DNA from: Peteryoungia aggregata LMG 23059
GTDB lineage: Bacteria > Pseudomonadota > Alphaproteobacteria > Rhizobiales > Rhizobiaceae
Assembly (NCBI RefSeq): GCF_030814435.1
Contig: NZ_JAUSUW010000004.1
Location: forward strand, 346,888 to 410,887
Reading direction: 5' to 3'
DNA length: 64,000 bases
In this document: positions 10,407 through 18,156 of the stretch, one piece after another
How the letters are laid out: each line of letters begins with the position of its first letter
Position numbering within the stretch: position 1 is the stretch's first letter
The notes under the pieces: model-generated
The model's input: the letters and a program-made list of their open reading frames with translations, nothing else
Databases searched by the model: none
Told to the model about the DNA's origin: nothing
Translations under genes and position numbers: made by a program

Positions 10407-11059
10407 CAGGCCGCCTCGTCGTCCCAGACGAGCACCCGTATGGGCGTGGGATCGAAGCCGTTGCAGGGGTTGTTGATCTGCGGGCAATTGGAGATGACGA
10501 GCAGCACGTCCATCTCCGCCTTTAGCTCGACATAGTCGCCAGGGGCGGAAATGCCGTCGACGATGGTCATTTCGCCTGACGGTTCGATCGGCACGTTCAT
10601 GAAGAAGTTGATGTTCGGCACCACGTCGCGCTTGCTCATGCCGTGTTTGGAAACCTCGATGACGAAGTTGTCGCGGCAGGCATGCAGGTATTTCGTGTAG
10701 TGGCCGAAGCGGACCGTGTTGCTCTCGCAGGAGCAGGCGCCGGCAGAGGTATCGTGCCGGCCGCAGCTGTCGGCGGTGACCGTCAGCATCACCCGGCCTT
10801 CGTTGGAGATCACCTTGGTGCCGGTGGAGATGTAGGCAGCACCCTGCTCGCGCATGGTGTCCTGGCTCGAATAGCGCTCGGAGAAATCATGGGCGTTGTA
10901 GAACAACGTATCGACGGCCTGCTGGCCATAGGTGTCCTCGATCCGCACCACCTGACCCTTTTTGATGAAGGTCGAGAAGGGCGCTTCGGCAGCGATATAG
11001 TGATCCTGCGCGGTGTTGGAGAGCGTGCGGGCGGGAGCGGTCTGGATAAAACTTGTCAT
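10406..11059 (-). CDS. DUF1989 protein, carboxyguanidine deiminase subunit (urea carboxylase-associated protein 2)
   Basis: A 217-aa cytoplasmic protein of the DUF1989 family, known as UAAP2. Visible features are [21 protein letters not shown] at the N-terminus (shown only in part of its conserved block), a cysteine-rich [18 protein letters not shown] segment near residue 100, and an [18 protein letters not shown] tail. In the established guanidine pathway two such proteins form the deiminase that turns carboxyguanidine into allophanate. I start at 11059, preceded by GGAGAGG seven bases away, rather than GTG 11077. Its stop overlaps the carboxylase start, so the two are coupled. Confidence 0.88.
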   Translation of the reverse strand: MTSFIQTAPARTLSNTAQDHYIAAEAPFSTFIKKGQVVRIEDTYGQQAVDTLFYNAHDFSERYSSQDTMREQGAAYISTGTKVISNEGRVMLTVTADSCGRHDTSAGACSCESNTVRFGHYTKYLHACRDNFVIEVSKHGMSKRDVVPNINFFMNVPIEPSGEMTIVDGISAPGDYVELKAEMDVLLVISNCPQINNPCNGFDPTPIRVLVWDDEAA

Positions 11060-11073
11060 GATCGCCTCTCCTC

Positions 11074-11901
11074 TCACAGAGCCGCAAAAGCGTTGTTTTC
11101 AAAGCCCCTGACGGCTTCGGCGGTTGCGGTCCGGCTGAGATCATCCGCCGTCGGCTCAATAGCCGCGATCCTGAGGATGCTGACGGGATTGGGGGCATAG
11201 ACCGGGTTTGGGTCGAGCGGATGCGGGCAATTGGAGAAGCCGACGATCATGTCCATCTCGGCGCGCAAGTCGACATAGTCGCCATCTTCAACGAGATCCG
11301 GTTTCCACTCGAATTTGCCATCGGCATCGACGCGGACGGGGGCGAAAAGGGCGAGAGCCGCCGGAATGTCGCGCTTGTCGAGGCCTGATTTGGTGGCGAT
11401 CAGCACGAAGTTGTCGCGGGTATTGCGCAGCGCCGGACCATTCTGGCCGGCATATTTCTTCGCGTTCGATGAGGCGGTCGAGCCGCCCATCAGCACATCA
11501 TGGGCGCCGGAGCTGTCCTCGGTGATCGAGAACATCACCTTGCCCATGTCGGAGAAGATGACACGGCCCTTTCCAAGCCCGGTGGTCCACTGCACCTTGA
11601 CGGTGTCCGGCAGGTTCATGCGCTCGGTCGGGTCTTCGGCATTCCAGGCCACGACCGATACGGTTGATACTCCTTCGTCGAGCGCGATGCGCAGCGTTTC
11701 GCCGGCCTTGACGCGGGTCCACCAATACCAGCCGCCGGGCAGCTTTTCCTGGTGCACGATCGCGTCAGCAGCGATTGCGGGCGCAGGTTTTGCGCTCTTG
11801 GCTGGCAGCGCCTTCGGTGCGAATTCCAGCCCCTTCTTCTGATGCTCCTCGTAACGCGCCCGGTTGGCAGCGATCTCTTCGGGGGAACGTCGGATATGCA
11901 T
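11074..11901 (-). CDS. DUF1989 protein, carboxyguanidine deiminase subunit (urea carboxylase-associated protein 1)
   Basis: A 275-aa DUF1989 protein (UAAP1), paralogous to the next gene and longer at the N-terminus. The shared blocks are seen in KAGETLRIALDEGVSTV, FSITEDSSGAHDVLMGG and DYVDLRAEMDMIVGFSNCPH. It is thought to pair with the following protein as the carboxyguanidine deiminase; which of the two is CgdA or CgdB I do not assign. Two ATGs lie six bases apart; the second (11901) sits six bases after GGAG and is chosen, while the first touches the GGAG directly. Fourteen bases separate it from the next gene. Confidence 0.88.
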   Translation of the reverse strand: MHIRRSPEEIAANRARYEEHQKKGLEFAPKALPAKSAKPAPAIAADAIVHQEKLPGGWYWWTRVKAGETLRIALDEGVSTVSVVAWNAEDPTERMNLPDTVKVQWTTGLGKGRVIFSDMGKVMFSITEDSSGAHDVLMGGSTASSNAKKYAGQNGPALRNTRDNFVLIATKSGLDKRDIPAALALFAPVRVDADGKFEWKPDLVEDGDYVDLRAEMDMIVGFSNCPHPLDPNPVYAPNPVSILRIAAIEPTADDLSRTATAEAVRGFENNAFAAL

Positions 11902-11939
11902 TGTCATCTCCAGTGGTTTCGTTGGCCGGGTCGTCCCGG

Positions 11940-12728
11940 CTATTGACCCTTTGAAGAGACCGGGCCGTCCCGGTCGGGGCGAAAGAGGGAGGCCTCGCCC
12001 GCCTTGCGGGGGGGCCAGATGGCGATGTCGCGGGTGATCGTCGCGCCGTAGCGGAGCTTTTCCTCGGGGCGATCGCGGGGGCGCTCGAAGGCAACAACGC
12101 GGGTAGCCAGCGTGAAGGCCTCGCGCATGTCATGGGTGACCATGACCACAGTCATCGGCGCCTCGTGCCAGAGCGTCTTCATCAGCGTGTGGATTTCGGC
12201 GCGGATACCAGGATCGAGCGCGCCGAAGGGTTCGTCGAGCAGCAGCACCTTGGGCCGCATGATGAGCGCCTGGGCGAGCGCCAGCCGCTGCTGCATGCCG
12301 CCGGAAAGCTGGGCCGGATACTTGTCCTCGGAACCGGCAAGCCCGACCGCCGCGATCATGGCGCGGGCTTCGTCCTCGACCTCGCGCTTCGCGGCACCGA
12401 ACAGGCGGGCGGCGAAGCGGGAGGCTTTCAGCTCCTTGCCGAGCATGACATTGCCGAGCACGGTCAGATGCGGGAAGACCGAGTAGCGCTGGAAGACGAC
12501 GCCGCGGTCCGGCCCCGGCTCCTTCGGCAAGGCCAGACCATCGAGCAGGATCTCACCCTTGGTCTGGCGCTCCTGGCCGAGCAACAGGCGCAGGAAGGTG
12601 GATTTTCCGCAGCCGGAAGGGCCGACCAGCGCGACGAAGGCTCTGGATTCGATCTCGATCGAGACGTTTTCCAGCACGATCTGGTCGCCATATTCCTTCC
12701 AGAGGTTTTTGATGGAGAGCGCGCTCAT
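11940..12728 (-). CDS. ABC transporter ATP-binding protein (nitrate/sulfonate/taurine type), guanidine operon
   Basis: A 262-aa single-domain ATPase close to SsuB/TauB/NrtD. Walker A GPSGCGKST is near residue 35-43, the Q-loop is in VVFQRYSVFPHLTV, the signature is LSGGMQQRLALAQAL, Walker B is VLLLDEPFGALDP, and the switch histidine is in VMVTHDMREAF. It energises the importer encoded with it. Its start overlaps the permease stop by four bases. The operon riboswitch makes guanidine or a guanidine-related compound the likely cargo. Confidence 0.92.
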   Translation of the reverse strand: MSALSIKNLWKEYGDQIVLENVSIEIESRAFVALVGPSGCGKSTFLRLLLGQERQTKGEILLDGLALPKEPGPDRGVVFQRYSVFPHLTVLGNVMLGKELKASRFAARLFGAAKREVEDEARAMIAAVGLAGSEDKYPAQLSGGMQQRLALAQALIMRPKVLLLDEPFGALDPGIRAEIHTLMKTLWHEAPMTVVMVTHDMREAFTLATRVVAFERPRDRPEEKLRYGATITRDIAIWPPRKAGEASLFRPDRDGPVSSKGQ

Positions 12729-13543
12729 TTGCCCTTCTCCAGTTCGGACCAGGGGAAGACAGCGATGCGCAGGCGATCGAGCAGGATGTCGGTGAGGATC
12801 GCAAGCAGCGTGATCCAGAGGACATAGGGGAAGATGACGTCCATCGACAGATAGCGGCGGACGAGGAAGATGCGGTAGCCGAGGCCGCTGTCGGAGGAGA
12901 TCGCTTCGGCCGCGATCAGGAAAAGCCAGGCAGGGCCAAGCTGCAGGCGGAGCGTGGTGATCAGGCGCGGCAGGATCTGCGGCAGCACCACACGCAGCGC
13001 AATCTGCCAGGAGGAGGCCGAGAGGGTCTCCGCTTTGACAATCATCTCGCGCGGCAGGGAAACGGCGGTCAGCGCCAGGTCACGGATCATGATCGGTGCG
13101 ACACCGATAACGATCAGCGCGATCTTCGATGCCTCGCCGAGCCCCATGACGATGAAAAGGATGGGCAGGAGCGCCAAGGGCGGAACCATGGAGATGGCGC
13201 CGACGAAGGGAGAGAGACCTGCCCGTGCATAGGGCAGAATGCCGATCACGAGGCCGAGGAGCAGCGCGATCGCGGTGGCAATGCCAAGCCCTGCGAACAG
13301 ACGCCCCAGGCTCGCCCAGGTGTCCGACCAAAGCAGGTATTCGCCGGTTCTGGCGTCAGCTGTGAAGGCCATCCGGCTGACAGCCTCCCAGAGGGTAGCG
13401 AAACCGGGCAGAAGCTTGTCGTTCGGGTTTTCTGCTAGCCGTTCGGCCGAGCCGATCATGTAGGCGGCCAGCACCAGCACGAAGGGCAGAAGCACCAGCG
13501 TCAGGCGCGCGCCATTTCCAGGATGAGCATTGATCCAGCGCAT
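12725..13543 (-). CDS. ABC transporter permease (nitrate/sulfonate/taurine type), guanidine operon
   Basis: A 272-aa inner-membrane permease of the BPD_transp_1 fold with about six segments. The conserved cytoplasmic coupling loop is visible around SASSWQIALRVVLPQILPRL (EAA-type motif with the G/A-x-x-L-P pattern). The C-terminal region contains SSDSGLGYRIFLVRRYLSMD, typical of SsuC/TauC relatives. It overlaps the ATPase start by four bases and follows the binding-protein gene by about 70 bases. It forms the homodimeric channel of the importer. Confidence 0.9.
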   Translation of the reverse strand: MRWINAHPGNGARLTLVLLPFVLVLAAYMIGSAERLAENPNDKLLPGFATLWEAVSRMAFTADARTGEYLLWSDTWASLGRLFAGLGIATAIALLLGLVIGILPYARAGLSPFVGAISMVPPLALLPILFIVMGLGEASKIALIVIGVAPIMIRDLALTAVSLPREMIVKAETLSASSWQIALRVVLPQILPRLITTLRLQLGPAWLFLIAAEAISSDSGLGYRIFLVRRYLSMDVIFPYVLWITLLAILTDILLDRLRIAVFPWSELEKGK

Positions 13544-13614
13544 CGACCACTCCAGGATTTCAGGGAGACGGGAGCCGCCCGGATGACATCGTCAACCGGG
13601 CGGTATGGTCTGCC

Positions 13615-14688
13615 TCAGAGCGCGCCCTTGGCGGCCGCGTCCATGTAGGTCGTGGTGAAGCGGAACTTGACGTTTTCCTTGTCGCCGAGGACCGCGCCAT
13701 CCGCCAGTTCGATACCGATGACATCGGCAGACGGCGCACCGCTGCCGAGAAGCCCCTTTTCGAAGAGGAAGTTGCGGACGATATCCATGGTCTTGGACAG
13801 ATCCGGCGAGGCGGTGAATGCCACGGCATCGGCGGGTTTGTCGAAGAGCTTGGTGGCGGCCATCTGGGCTTCGAAGCCCGCCAGATCCGTTCCGGACGCC
13901 GTTCCCATTGCCGTGCGGGCTGCCTTGCCCTCTTCTGTATCTGCCGTCATGACGGCCATCGTGTCGTACCAGATCCCGGCAAGCGCCTTGCCGAAGTCCG
14001 GGTTGTCCTTGAGCACGTCGGTATTGGCGACCATCAGGTCGATGATCTCGCCCGGGATCTGCGAACTATCGAAGACCTTCTTTGCCGACGCATCTTCCAG
14101 AATGCTGGCGACCAGCGGGTTCCAGGTCACGACCGCCGTAACATCAGGCGTCTGGTAGGCGGCGACCAGGTCGGCATCCGAGGTGTTGACCACCTTCACG
14201 TCACGCTCGGAGGAACCGATGCTTTCGAGGGCGCGGGCGAGCAGATAATGGGAGACCGAGAACTCGACGAGATTGACGTTCTGGCCCTTCACATCCTCGA
14301 GCTTGTCCTTGCCCTTGAGGATCAGCGCGTCGTTGCCGTTCGAAAAGTCGCCAACGATGACGGCGGTCGTGTCGACGCCACCGGCAGCGGGGATCGACAG
14401 ACCATCCATGTTGGTGAGCGTCACGGCGTCAAAGGCACCGGCAGTATACTGGTTCATCGATTCCACGTAGTCGTTGAACTGCGTGACTTCGATGTTGATG
14501 CCGTATTTGTCGGCCCACTTCTTCACGATGCCGGTGTCATTGGCATAGCCCCAGGGCATCCAGCCGACATAGATCGACCAGGCGACCTTGAAATCTTTCT
14601 TCGGCGCAGCTTCGGCCGGTGTCATCTGGCTGAAGGCGAGAGCGCCGGCCAGAGCCGTGATCGACAGGAGTGTCTTGACAGTCTGCAT
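13615..14688 (-). CDS. ABC transporter substrate-binding protein, guanidine operon
   Basis: A 357-aa periplasmic protein with a signal peptide (MQTVKTLLSITALAGALAF, cleavage likely after AEA). The mature part begins KVAWSIYVGWMPWGYAND, as in NitT/TauT-type receptors linked to urea carboxylase operons. I start at 14688 because AAGGGGA lies eight bases upstream; an in-frame ATG at 14736 falls inside the riboswitch expression platform and would destroy the signal peptide. It is the first gene after the guanidine-I riboswitch. Ligand specificity for guanidine is inferred from the riboswitch. Confidence 0.9.
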   Translation of the reverse strand: MQTVKTLLSITALAGALAFSQMTPAEAAPKKDFKVAWSIYVGWMPWGYANDTGIVKKWADKYGINIEVTQFNDYVESMNQYTAGAFDAVTLTNMDGLSIPAAGGVDTTAVIVGDFSNGNDALILKGKDKLEDVKGQNVNLVEFSVSHYLLARALESIGSSERDVKVVNTSDADLVAAYQTPDVTAVVTWNPLVASILEDASAKKVFDSSQIPGEIIDLMVANTDVLKDNPDFGKALAGIWYDTMAVMTADTEEGKAARTAMGTASGTDLAGFEAQMAATKLFDKPADAVAFTASPDLSKTMDIVRNFLFEKGLLGSGAPSADVIGIELADGAVLGDKENVKFRFTTTYMDAAAKGAL

Positions 14689-14716
14689 GTAGAAATTCCC
14701 CTTTTGCGTCTTCGAA

Positions 14717-14753
14717 AAGGGATCGGCATGGACCATCGCGCCGCCAATCCCTT
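14717..14753 (-). promoter_or_regulatory. Putative expression-platform hairpin of the guanidine riboswitch
   Basis: On the minus strand an eleven-base stem (AAGGGATTGGC with GCCGATCCCTT, one G:U pair) with a 15-base loop lies between the aptamer and the first start codon. It is followed by a short T-run. It can act as the terminator that ligand binding prevents, the usual logic of guanidine-I switches. The T-run is short, so a translational mechanism is not excluded. Confidence 0.6.
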
Positions 14754-14760
14754 GGCTTAC

Positions 14761-14870
14761 GAGGTCTCCCGGGCTTTTGTCCCGCCGTGCACCCGATGGG
14801 ATGTCTCTCCATCGGGAGCCGCTCTCGGACCAGCCGCGCCTTGCGGCGCCGGAACCCTAGCGGCTAACTC
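14761..14870 (-). promoter_or_regulatory. Guanidine-I riboswitch (ykkC class)
   Basis: Read on the minus strand, the conserved blocks of the ykkC aptamer occur in order: CTAGGGTTCCG (about 14860-14850), CTGGTCCGAGAG (about 14833-14822), an intervening hairpin around CCGATGGAGAGACATCCCATCGG, written here as its arms CCGATGG and CCATCGG, then ACGGCGGGAC and AAAAGCCCGGGAGA (ending about 14764). This class binds free guanidinium and switches on guanidine exporters or guanidine carboxylase operons. It sits directly upstream of the importer-deiminase-carboxylase-hydrolase operon, which strongly supports guanidine as its substrate. Confidence 0.95.
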
Positions 14871-14883
14871 TACAAGTGGTGAA

Positions 14884-14898
14884 GCAAGGGGTATGCCA
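14884..14898 (-). promoter_or_regulatory. Sigma-54 (-24/-12) promoter of the guanidine operon
   Basis: The minus strand reads TGGCATACCCCTTGC. The GG and GC dinucleotides are ten bases apart, as sigma-54 promoters require, and the flanks fit TGGCAC-N5-TTGC with one difference. Transcription would begin about 12 bases after the GC, near 14872, just before the aptamer. This predicts nitrogen (NtrC/RpoN) control on top of the riboswitch. Confidence 0.75.
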
Positions 14899-15152
14899 GT
14901 TGAGCAGAACGCTGTTTTTCAGGCGAATTCGGACGGCTCCAGCGCTGCAGGAAATCGCCTGCCGCAAAAACCATCATGTTTGCTTCTGAATGAGGCAGGA
15001 TGGAACGCCAGAACAGGCTCATTCCGTTCTACTGAAATCGATTCACGCCCCGCCACCCTTTTCCTACCCGGGATCAACGACCGCCGAACGCGAAAGACAG
15101 CGACACAACGATGGATGGAGAGGGAGTGCAGGCGTGATGACGTCTTGAAGAA
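14899..15152. other. Non-coding region upstream of the guanidine promoter
   Basis: No gene is convincing here. An inverted repeat GCAGG-N6-CCTGC at 14947-14962 lies about 60 bases upstream of the -24 element and could be an activator site. It does not match the NtrC consensus well. Confidence 0.4.
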
Positions 15153-15213
15153 GCCGCCCGCCGGGGGTGACGGGCGGCCTGCATGATCCTGCCATTGTGG
15201 GCGCGGCAGGATC
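15153..15213 (-). terminator. Two hairpins downstream of the NmrA-like oxidoreductase gene
   Basis: Read on the minus strand, a nine-base stem (15205-15213 with 15185-15193) is followed by an eight-base GC-rich stem (15171-15178 with 15153-15160) and then TTCTTC. The second has the form of a Rho-independent terminator for the gene ending at 15242. It would also insulate the guanidine promoter region. Confidence 0.65.
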
Positions 15214-15241
15214 ACGACCGGCCTAGCGGGGCCGATACTGA

Positions 15242-16141
15242 TCAGGGGATCATGGACTTGAACGCGCCGGCCTGGCTTTCAACCCAGGTCTCGAAGCTCT
15301 GCGGCTCCACACCCGTGAGCGCCTTGAAGTCGCCGGTGATGCGTGACAGACCGCCGCTGCCCACCATGGTATCAATCGAGGCAAAAACGCGTGCGACCGG
15401 TTCCGGCAGACCGGCGCCAACCATGCCTTGAACGAGGCCTTCGACAGGCACGTCGATGACTGCGATGTCCTTACCGGAAGCCTTTGAGACGAGAGCTCCC
15501 ATCTCGGCATGTGTGTAGGACGACGCACCCGTCAGGGTATAGGTGACCTTGGCATCGGTGGCGGCAACGAGCGCGGCTGCGATGGCACGGCCAATGTCGT
15601 CACGGGCGATGTGAGCGACCTTGCCGTTGCCGGCAGCCGAATACCAGTGCCCCGAGGCGAGAGCCGGGCCGGCGCTCATCATGACGTTCTCGAAGTACCA
15701 GTTGTTGCGCAGGATCGTCCAGGCAGGAATGGAGCTCGCCGCGATCGCGGCTTCCGTTCCCTCATGGTCCGGCGCGAAGAGCAGCGGCGAGTTAGCCGGC
15801 TCGGGCATCGAGGTATACAACAGATGCTTGACCCCCGCCTTTTCGGCGGACGCGATGGCCGCGCGATGTTGCACGAGGCGGTGTCCGGGGCGATCGAGGC
15901 TGTCGGTGCTGATGATCAGAACCTTTTCAGCTTCTGCAAAGGCAGCTTCCATGGAGGCGGCATCATCAAAGTCGACGCGACGGACCAGGACACCCTTCTC
16001 GGCAAGGTCAGCGAGTTGTTCGGGCTTGCGGCTTGCCGCGATGACGTCTCCTGCGGCGACACCCGAGGTGGCGAGGAGGTGATGCAGGACACGCTGACCG
16101 AGTTGGCCCGAAGCGCCTGTGACGAGATATTTTGCAGTCAT
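15242..16141 (-). CDS. NmrA-like NAD(P)-binding oxidoreductase (QorB/YtfG type)
   Basis: A 299-aa atypical short-chain dehydrogenase. The N-terminus MTAKYLVTGASGQLGQRVL has the Rossmann glycine motif GASGQLG, and the following SRKPEQLADLAEKGVLVRRVDFDD fits the NADP-binding and second-strand region. Such proteins are NAD(P)H:quinone oxidoreductases or redox sensors. It is transcribed divergently from an HxlR regulator, the usual arrangement for electrophile- or quinone-stress modules. No catalytic Tyr-x3-Lys is obvious, as in NmrA-like members. Confidence 0.85.
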   Translation of the reverse strand: MTAKYLVTGASGQLGQRVLHHLLATSGVAAGDVIAASRKPEQLADLAEKGVLVRRVDFDDAASMEAAFAEAEKVLIISTDSLDRPGHRLVQHRAAIASAEKAGVKHLLYTSMPEPANSPLLFAPDHEGTEAAIAASSIPAWTILRNNWYFENVMMSAGPALASGHWYSAAGNGKVAHIARDDIGRAIAAALVAATDAKVTYTLTGASSYTHAEMGALVSKASGKDIAVIDVPVEGLVQGMVGAGLPEPVARVFASIDTMVGSGGLSRITGDFKALTGVEPQSFETWVESQAGAFKSMIP

Positions 16142-16239
16142 GAGATATCCATTCGTATGGTTGTTTTCTGGCTGGTCTATTTTTCAGAGTAGGTGTAGAT
16201 TGCAGATCAGGATGCCGGCGTAAAGTAGGCAGTTTTTTA

Positions 16240-16250
16240 GAACCAGGTTC
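16240..16250. promoter_or_regulatory. Possible HxlR operator
   Basis: An eleven-base inverted repeat GAACC-A-GGTTC lies 15 bases before the HxlR start, in the divergent spacer. HxlR proteins often repress themselves and the adjacent redox gene through such sites. Binding is inferred. Confidence 0.35.
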
Positions 16251-16264
16251 TGAGGTTGGTACCA

Positions 16265-16726
16265 ATGACAGCGCATGCGAACATGAAGCCAGACTACACC
16301 ATGGCGATCGACACGGTCATGGAAATGATCAAGGCACCCATCTCGACGGTCTTCGATGCATCGCAATGTCCCGTTCGGGATGTGTTTGCGCATATTGGCG
16401 ACAAATGGGCGTCACTCATCTTGCAGACATTGGGCTACAAGCCTCACCGCTTTGGGGAATTGAAGCGGGCGATCCCCGACATTTCGCAGGCGATGTTGAC
16501 GGGAACGCTGCGCAGCCTGCAGCGTGATGGCCTGGTTCATCGCAAGGTATTTCCAACGCAACCGCCGAGCGTCGAGTACAGCCTGACGGAACTGGGACAG
16601 TCACTTCTTGGACCCGTTGCAGCGCTTGTCGTCTGGACTGCAGAACACCATGGCCGGATCAGTGAAGCGCGGCGGCAGTATGATTCAGACAACCCCCCGG
16701 CAAAGAAGAAGGTGGCAGTCGGCTGA
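16265..16726 (+). CDS. HxlR-family transcriptional regulator
   Basis: A 153-aa winged-helix protein. The HxlR signature is clear: [19 protein letters not shown], then [24 protein letters not shown] (shown only as the recognition region) and the wing with [12 protein letters not shown]. Cysteine 38 or so precedes the helix, the position used for thiol or quinone sensing in several members. I take ATG 16265; TTG 16256 is a weaker alternative. It likely controls the divergent NmrA-like oxidoreductase gene. Confidence 0.9.
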   Translation: MTAHANMKPDYTMAIDTVMEMIKAPISTVFDASQCPVRDVFAHIGDKWASLILQTLGYKPHRFGELKRAIPDISQAMLTGTLRSLQRDGLVHRKVFPTQPPSVEYSLTELGQSLLGPVAALVVWTAEHHGRISEARRQYDSDNPPAKKKVAVG

Positions 16727-16841
16727 AAAGCTTTCCACGCGGAGGCTTCGCGCACGAATGTGGAAGGCATCGTAAACCATTTAAATCAACGGAATCTACA
16801 GAAGCAACGCATAATTTGCCCTAGAAATTTGGGGGTGAATT

Positions 16842-18134
16842 ATGCTGGGTGAATTTTGGCGCGACAGGCGCGGCAACTTCGGAATGATGACGGCGCTCGT
16901 CCTTGTGCCGATCATAGGCGTCGCAGGGTTGGCGATTGACATCAACAACGCACTGACGGTCCGCAGCACACTTCAGGCAGCGGCCGACGCCGCAGCGATC
17001 GCAGCGGTGGGGGAAGTATCTGCCGGCGTAATGCAAGCCATGCAGATGCAGTCCGACGGACAGCTGTCGGCTGCCATCGCGGACGCCAAGAAGGTCTTCA
17101 TGGGCCACGCGAAGATGTCCGAAGACTACCAGCTGAAGAACTTCGATGTGGATGTGGTGAAGTCGGGAACGCAGCTGAAGGCAGTTTTCACGTTCGACGC
17201 AACCGTTCCGACAACACTCGCCCGCATTCTGGGACAACCAGATGTCACCATTGCCGGCAAGGCGGAAGCGGTCTTTCAGACCGACACGTTCAGAGACTTC
17301 TATCTGCTGCTCGACAATACTCCATCCATGGGCGTCGGGGCGACACCGGGAGATGTCGACAAGATGGTCAAGAATACCGGCGACAAGTGCGCTTTCGCCT
17401 GCCACATCGTCAAGGATGGCGTGGAAGACAAGAACAGCTACTATTATCTCGCCAAGAAACTTGGCGTCACCATCCGTATTGACGTTGTTGCCCAGGCCAC
17501 TGCGGCCTTGATGGATACGGCGAAATCCGCCCGCAAGAGCCCCAATCAGTACCGGATGGCCGTCTACACCTTTGGCGAAAAGGCTGAGGACACCAAGCTG
17601 CTCGAGGTCGCGTCACTGACAGACGATCTCGACCATGTACGAACCAAGGCCGCCAAGATCGGCCTGATGTCGATCCCCTGGCAGGGTTACGACAATGACC
17701 AGCAGACTGATTTCGATCGCGCATTGAAGAACATTGGCGCTCTCATGGGCACGGCGGGCACAGGCTCGTCGGCGGCCAATCCGGAAAAGATCCTCTTCTT
17801 CGTCTCGGACGGCGTAGGAGACGCCTACAAGCCGAGCACCTGCACAAAGAAGACGACGGGGGGCCGTTGCCAGGAGCCGATCGATACGACGCAATGCCAG
17901 GCTTTGAAGAACAAGGGCTACCGCATCGCCGTGCTCTACACGACATATCTGCCGCTGCCGACCAACGGTTGGTACAACAAGTGGATCAGTCCGTTCCAGG
18001 ACGAGATCCCGAACCGCATGCAGGATTGCGCGTCACCGGGCCTCTACTTCGAAGTCAGCCCGAGCCAGGGTATATCCTCGGCGATGAACGCACTCTTCCT
18101 GAAGATCATCACCACACCGCGGCTGTCGAGCTGA
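16842..18134 (+). CDS. TadG-like protein with von Willebrand A domain
   Basis: A 430-aa protein. The N-terminus has RDRRGNFGMMTALVLVPIIG and a single membrane helix followed by LQAAADAAAIAAVGE, the TadE/TadG pseudopilin-like hallmark. From about residue 150 a VWA-like domain begins (FYLLLDNTPSMGVGA, a degenerate MIDAS, and LFFVSDGVGDAYKPS near residue 320). Cysteine pairs in the domain suggest disulfides. TadG acts with Flp/Tad pili, but no other tad genes are nearby, so it may be an orphan surface protein. A weak start context (GGGGGTGAATT) precedes ATG 16842. Confidence 0.85.
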   Translation: MLGEFWRDRRGNFGMMTALVLVPIIGVAGLAIDINNALTVRSTLQAAADAAAIAAVGEVSAGVMQAMQMQSDGQLSAAIADAKKVFMGHAKMSEDYQLKNFDVDVVKSGTQLKAVFTFDATVPTTLARILGQPDVTIAGKAEAVFQTDTFRDFYLLLDNTPSMGVGATPGDVDKMVKNTGDKCAFACHIVKDGVEDKNSYYYLAKKLGVTIRIDVVAQATAALMDTAKSARKSPNQYRMAVYTFGEKAEDTKLLEVASLTDDLDHVRTKAAKIGLMSIPWQGYDNDQQTDFDRALKNIGALMGTAGTGSSAANPEKILFFVSDGVGDAYKPSTCTKKTTGGRCQEPIDTTQCQALKNKGYRIAVLYTTYLPLPTNGWYNKWISPFQDEIPNRMQDCASPGLYFEVSPSQGISSAMNALFLKIITTPRLSS

Positions 18135-18156
18135 CGGAAAGCGTCGGTCTTGCCTT

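Noticed and set aside
14947..14962. GCAGG-N6-CCTGC as an NtrC site
   Set aside because: Symmetric, but sequence does not fit the NtrC consensus and it is closer to the promoter than usual.
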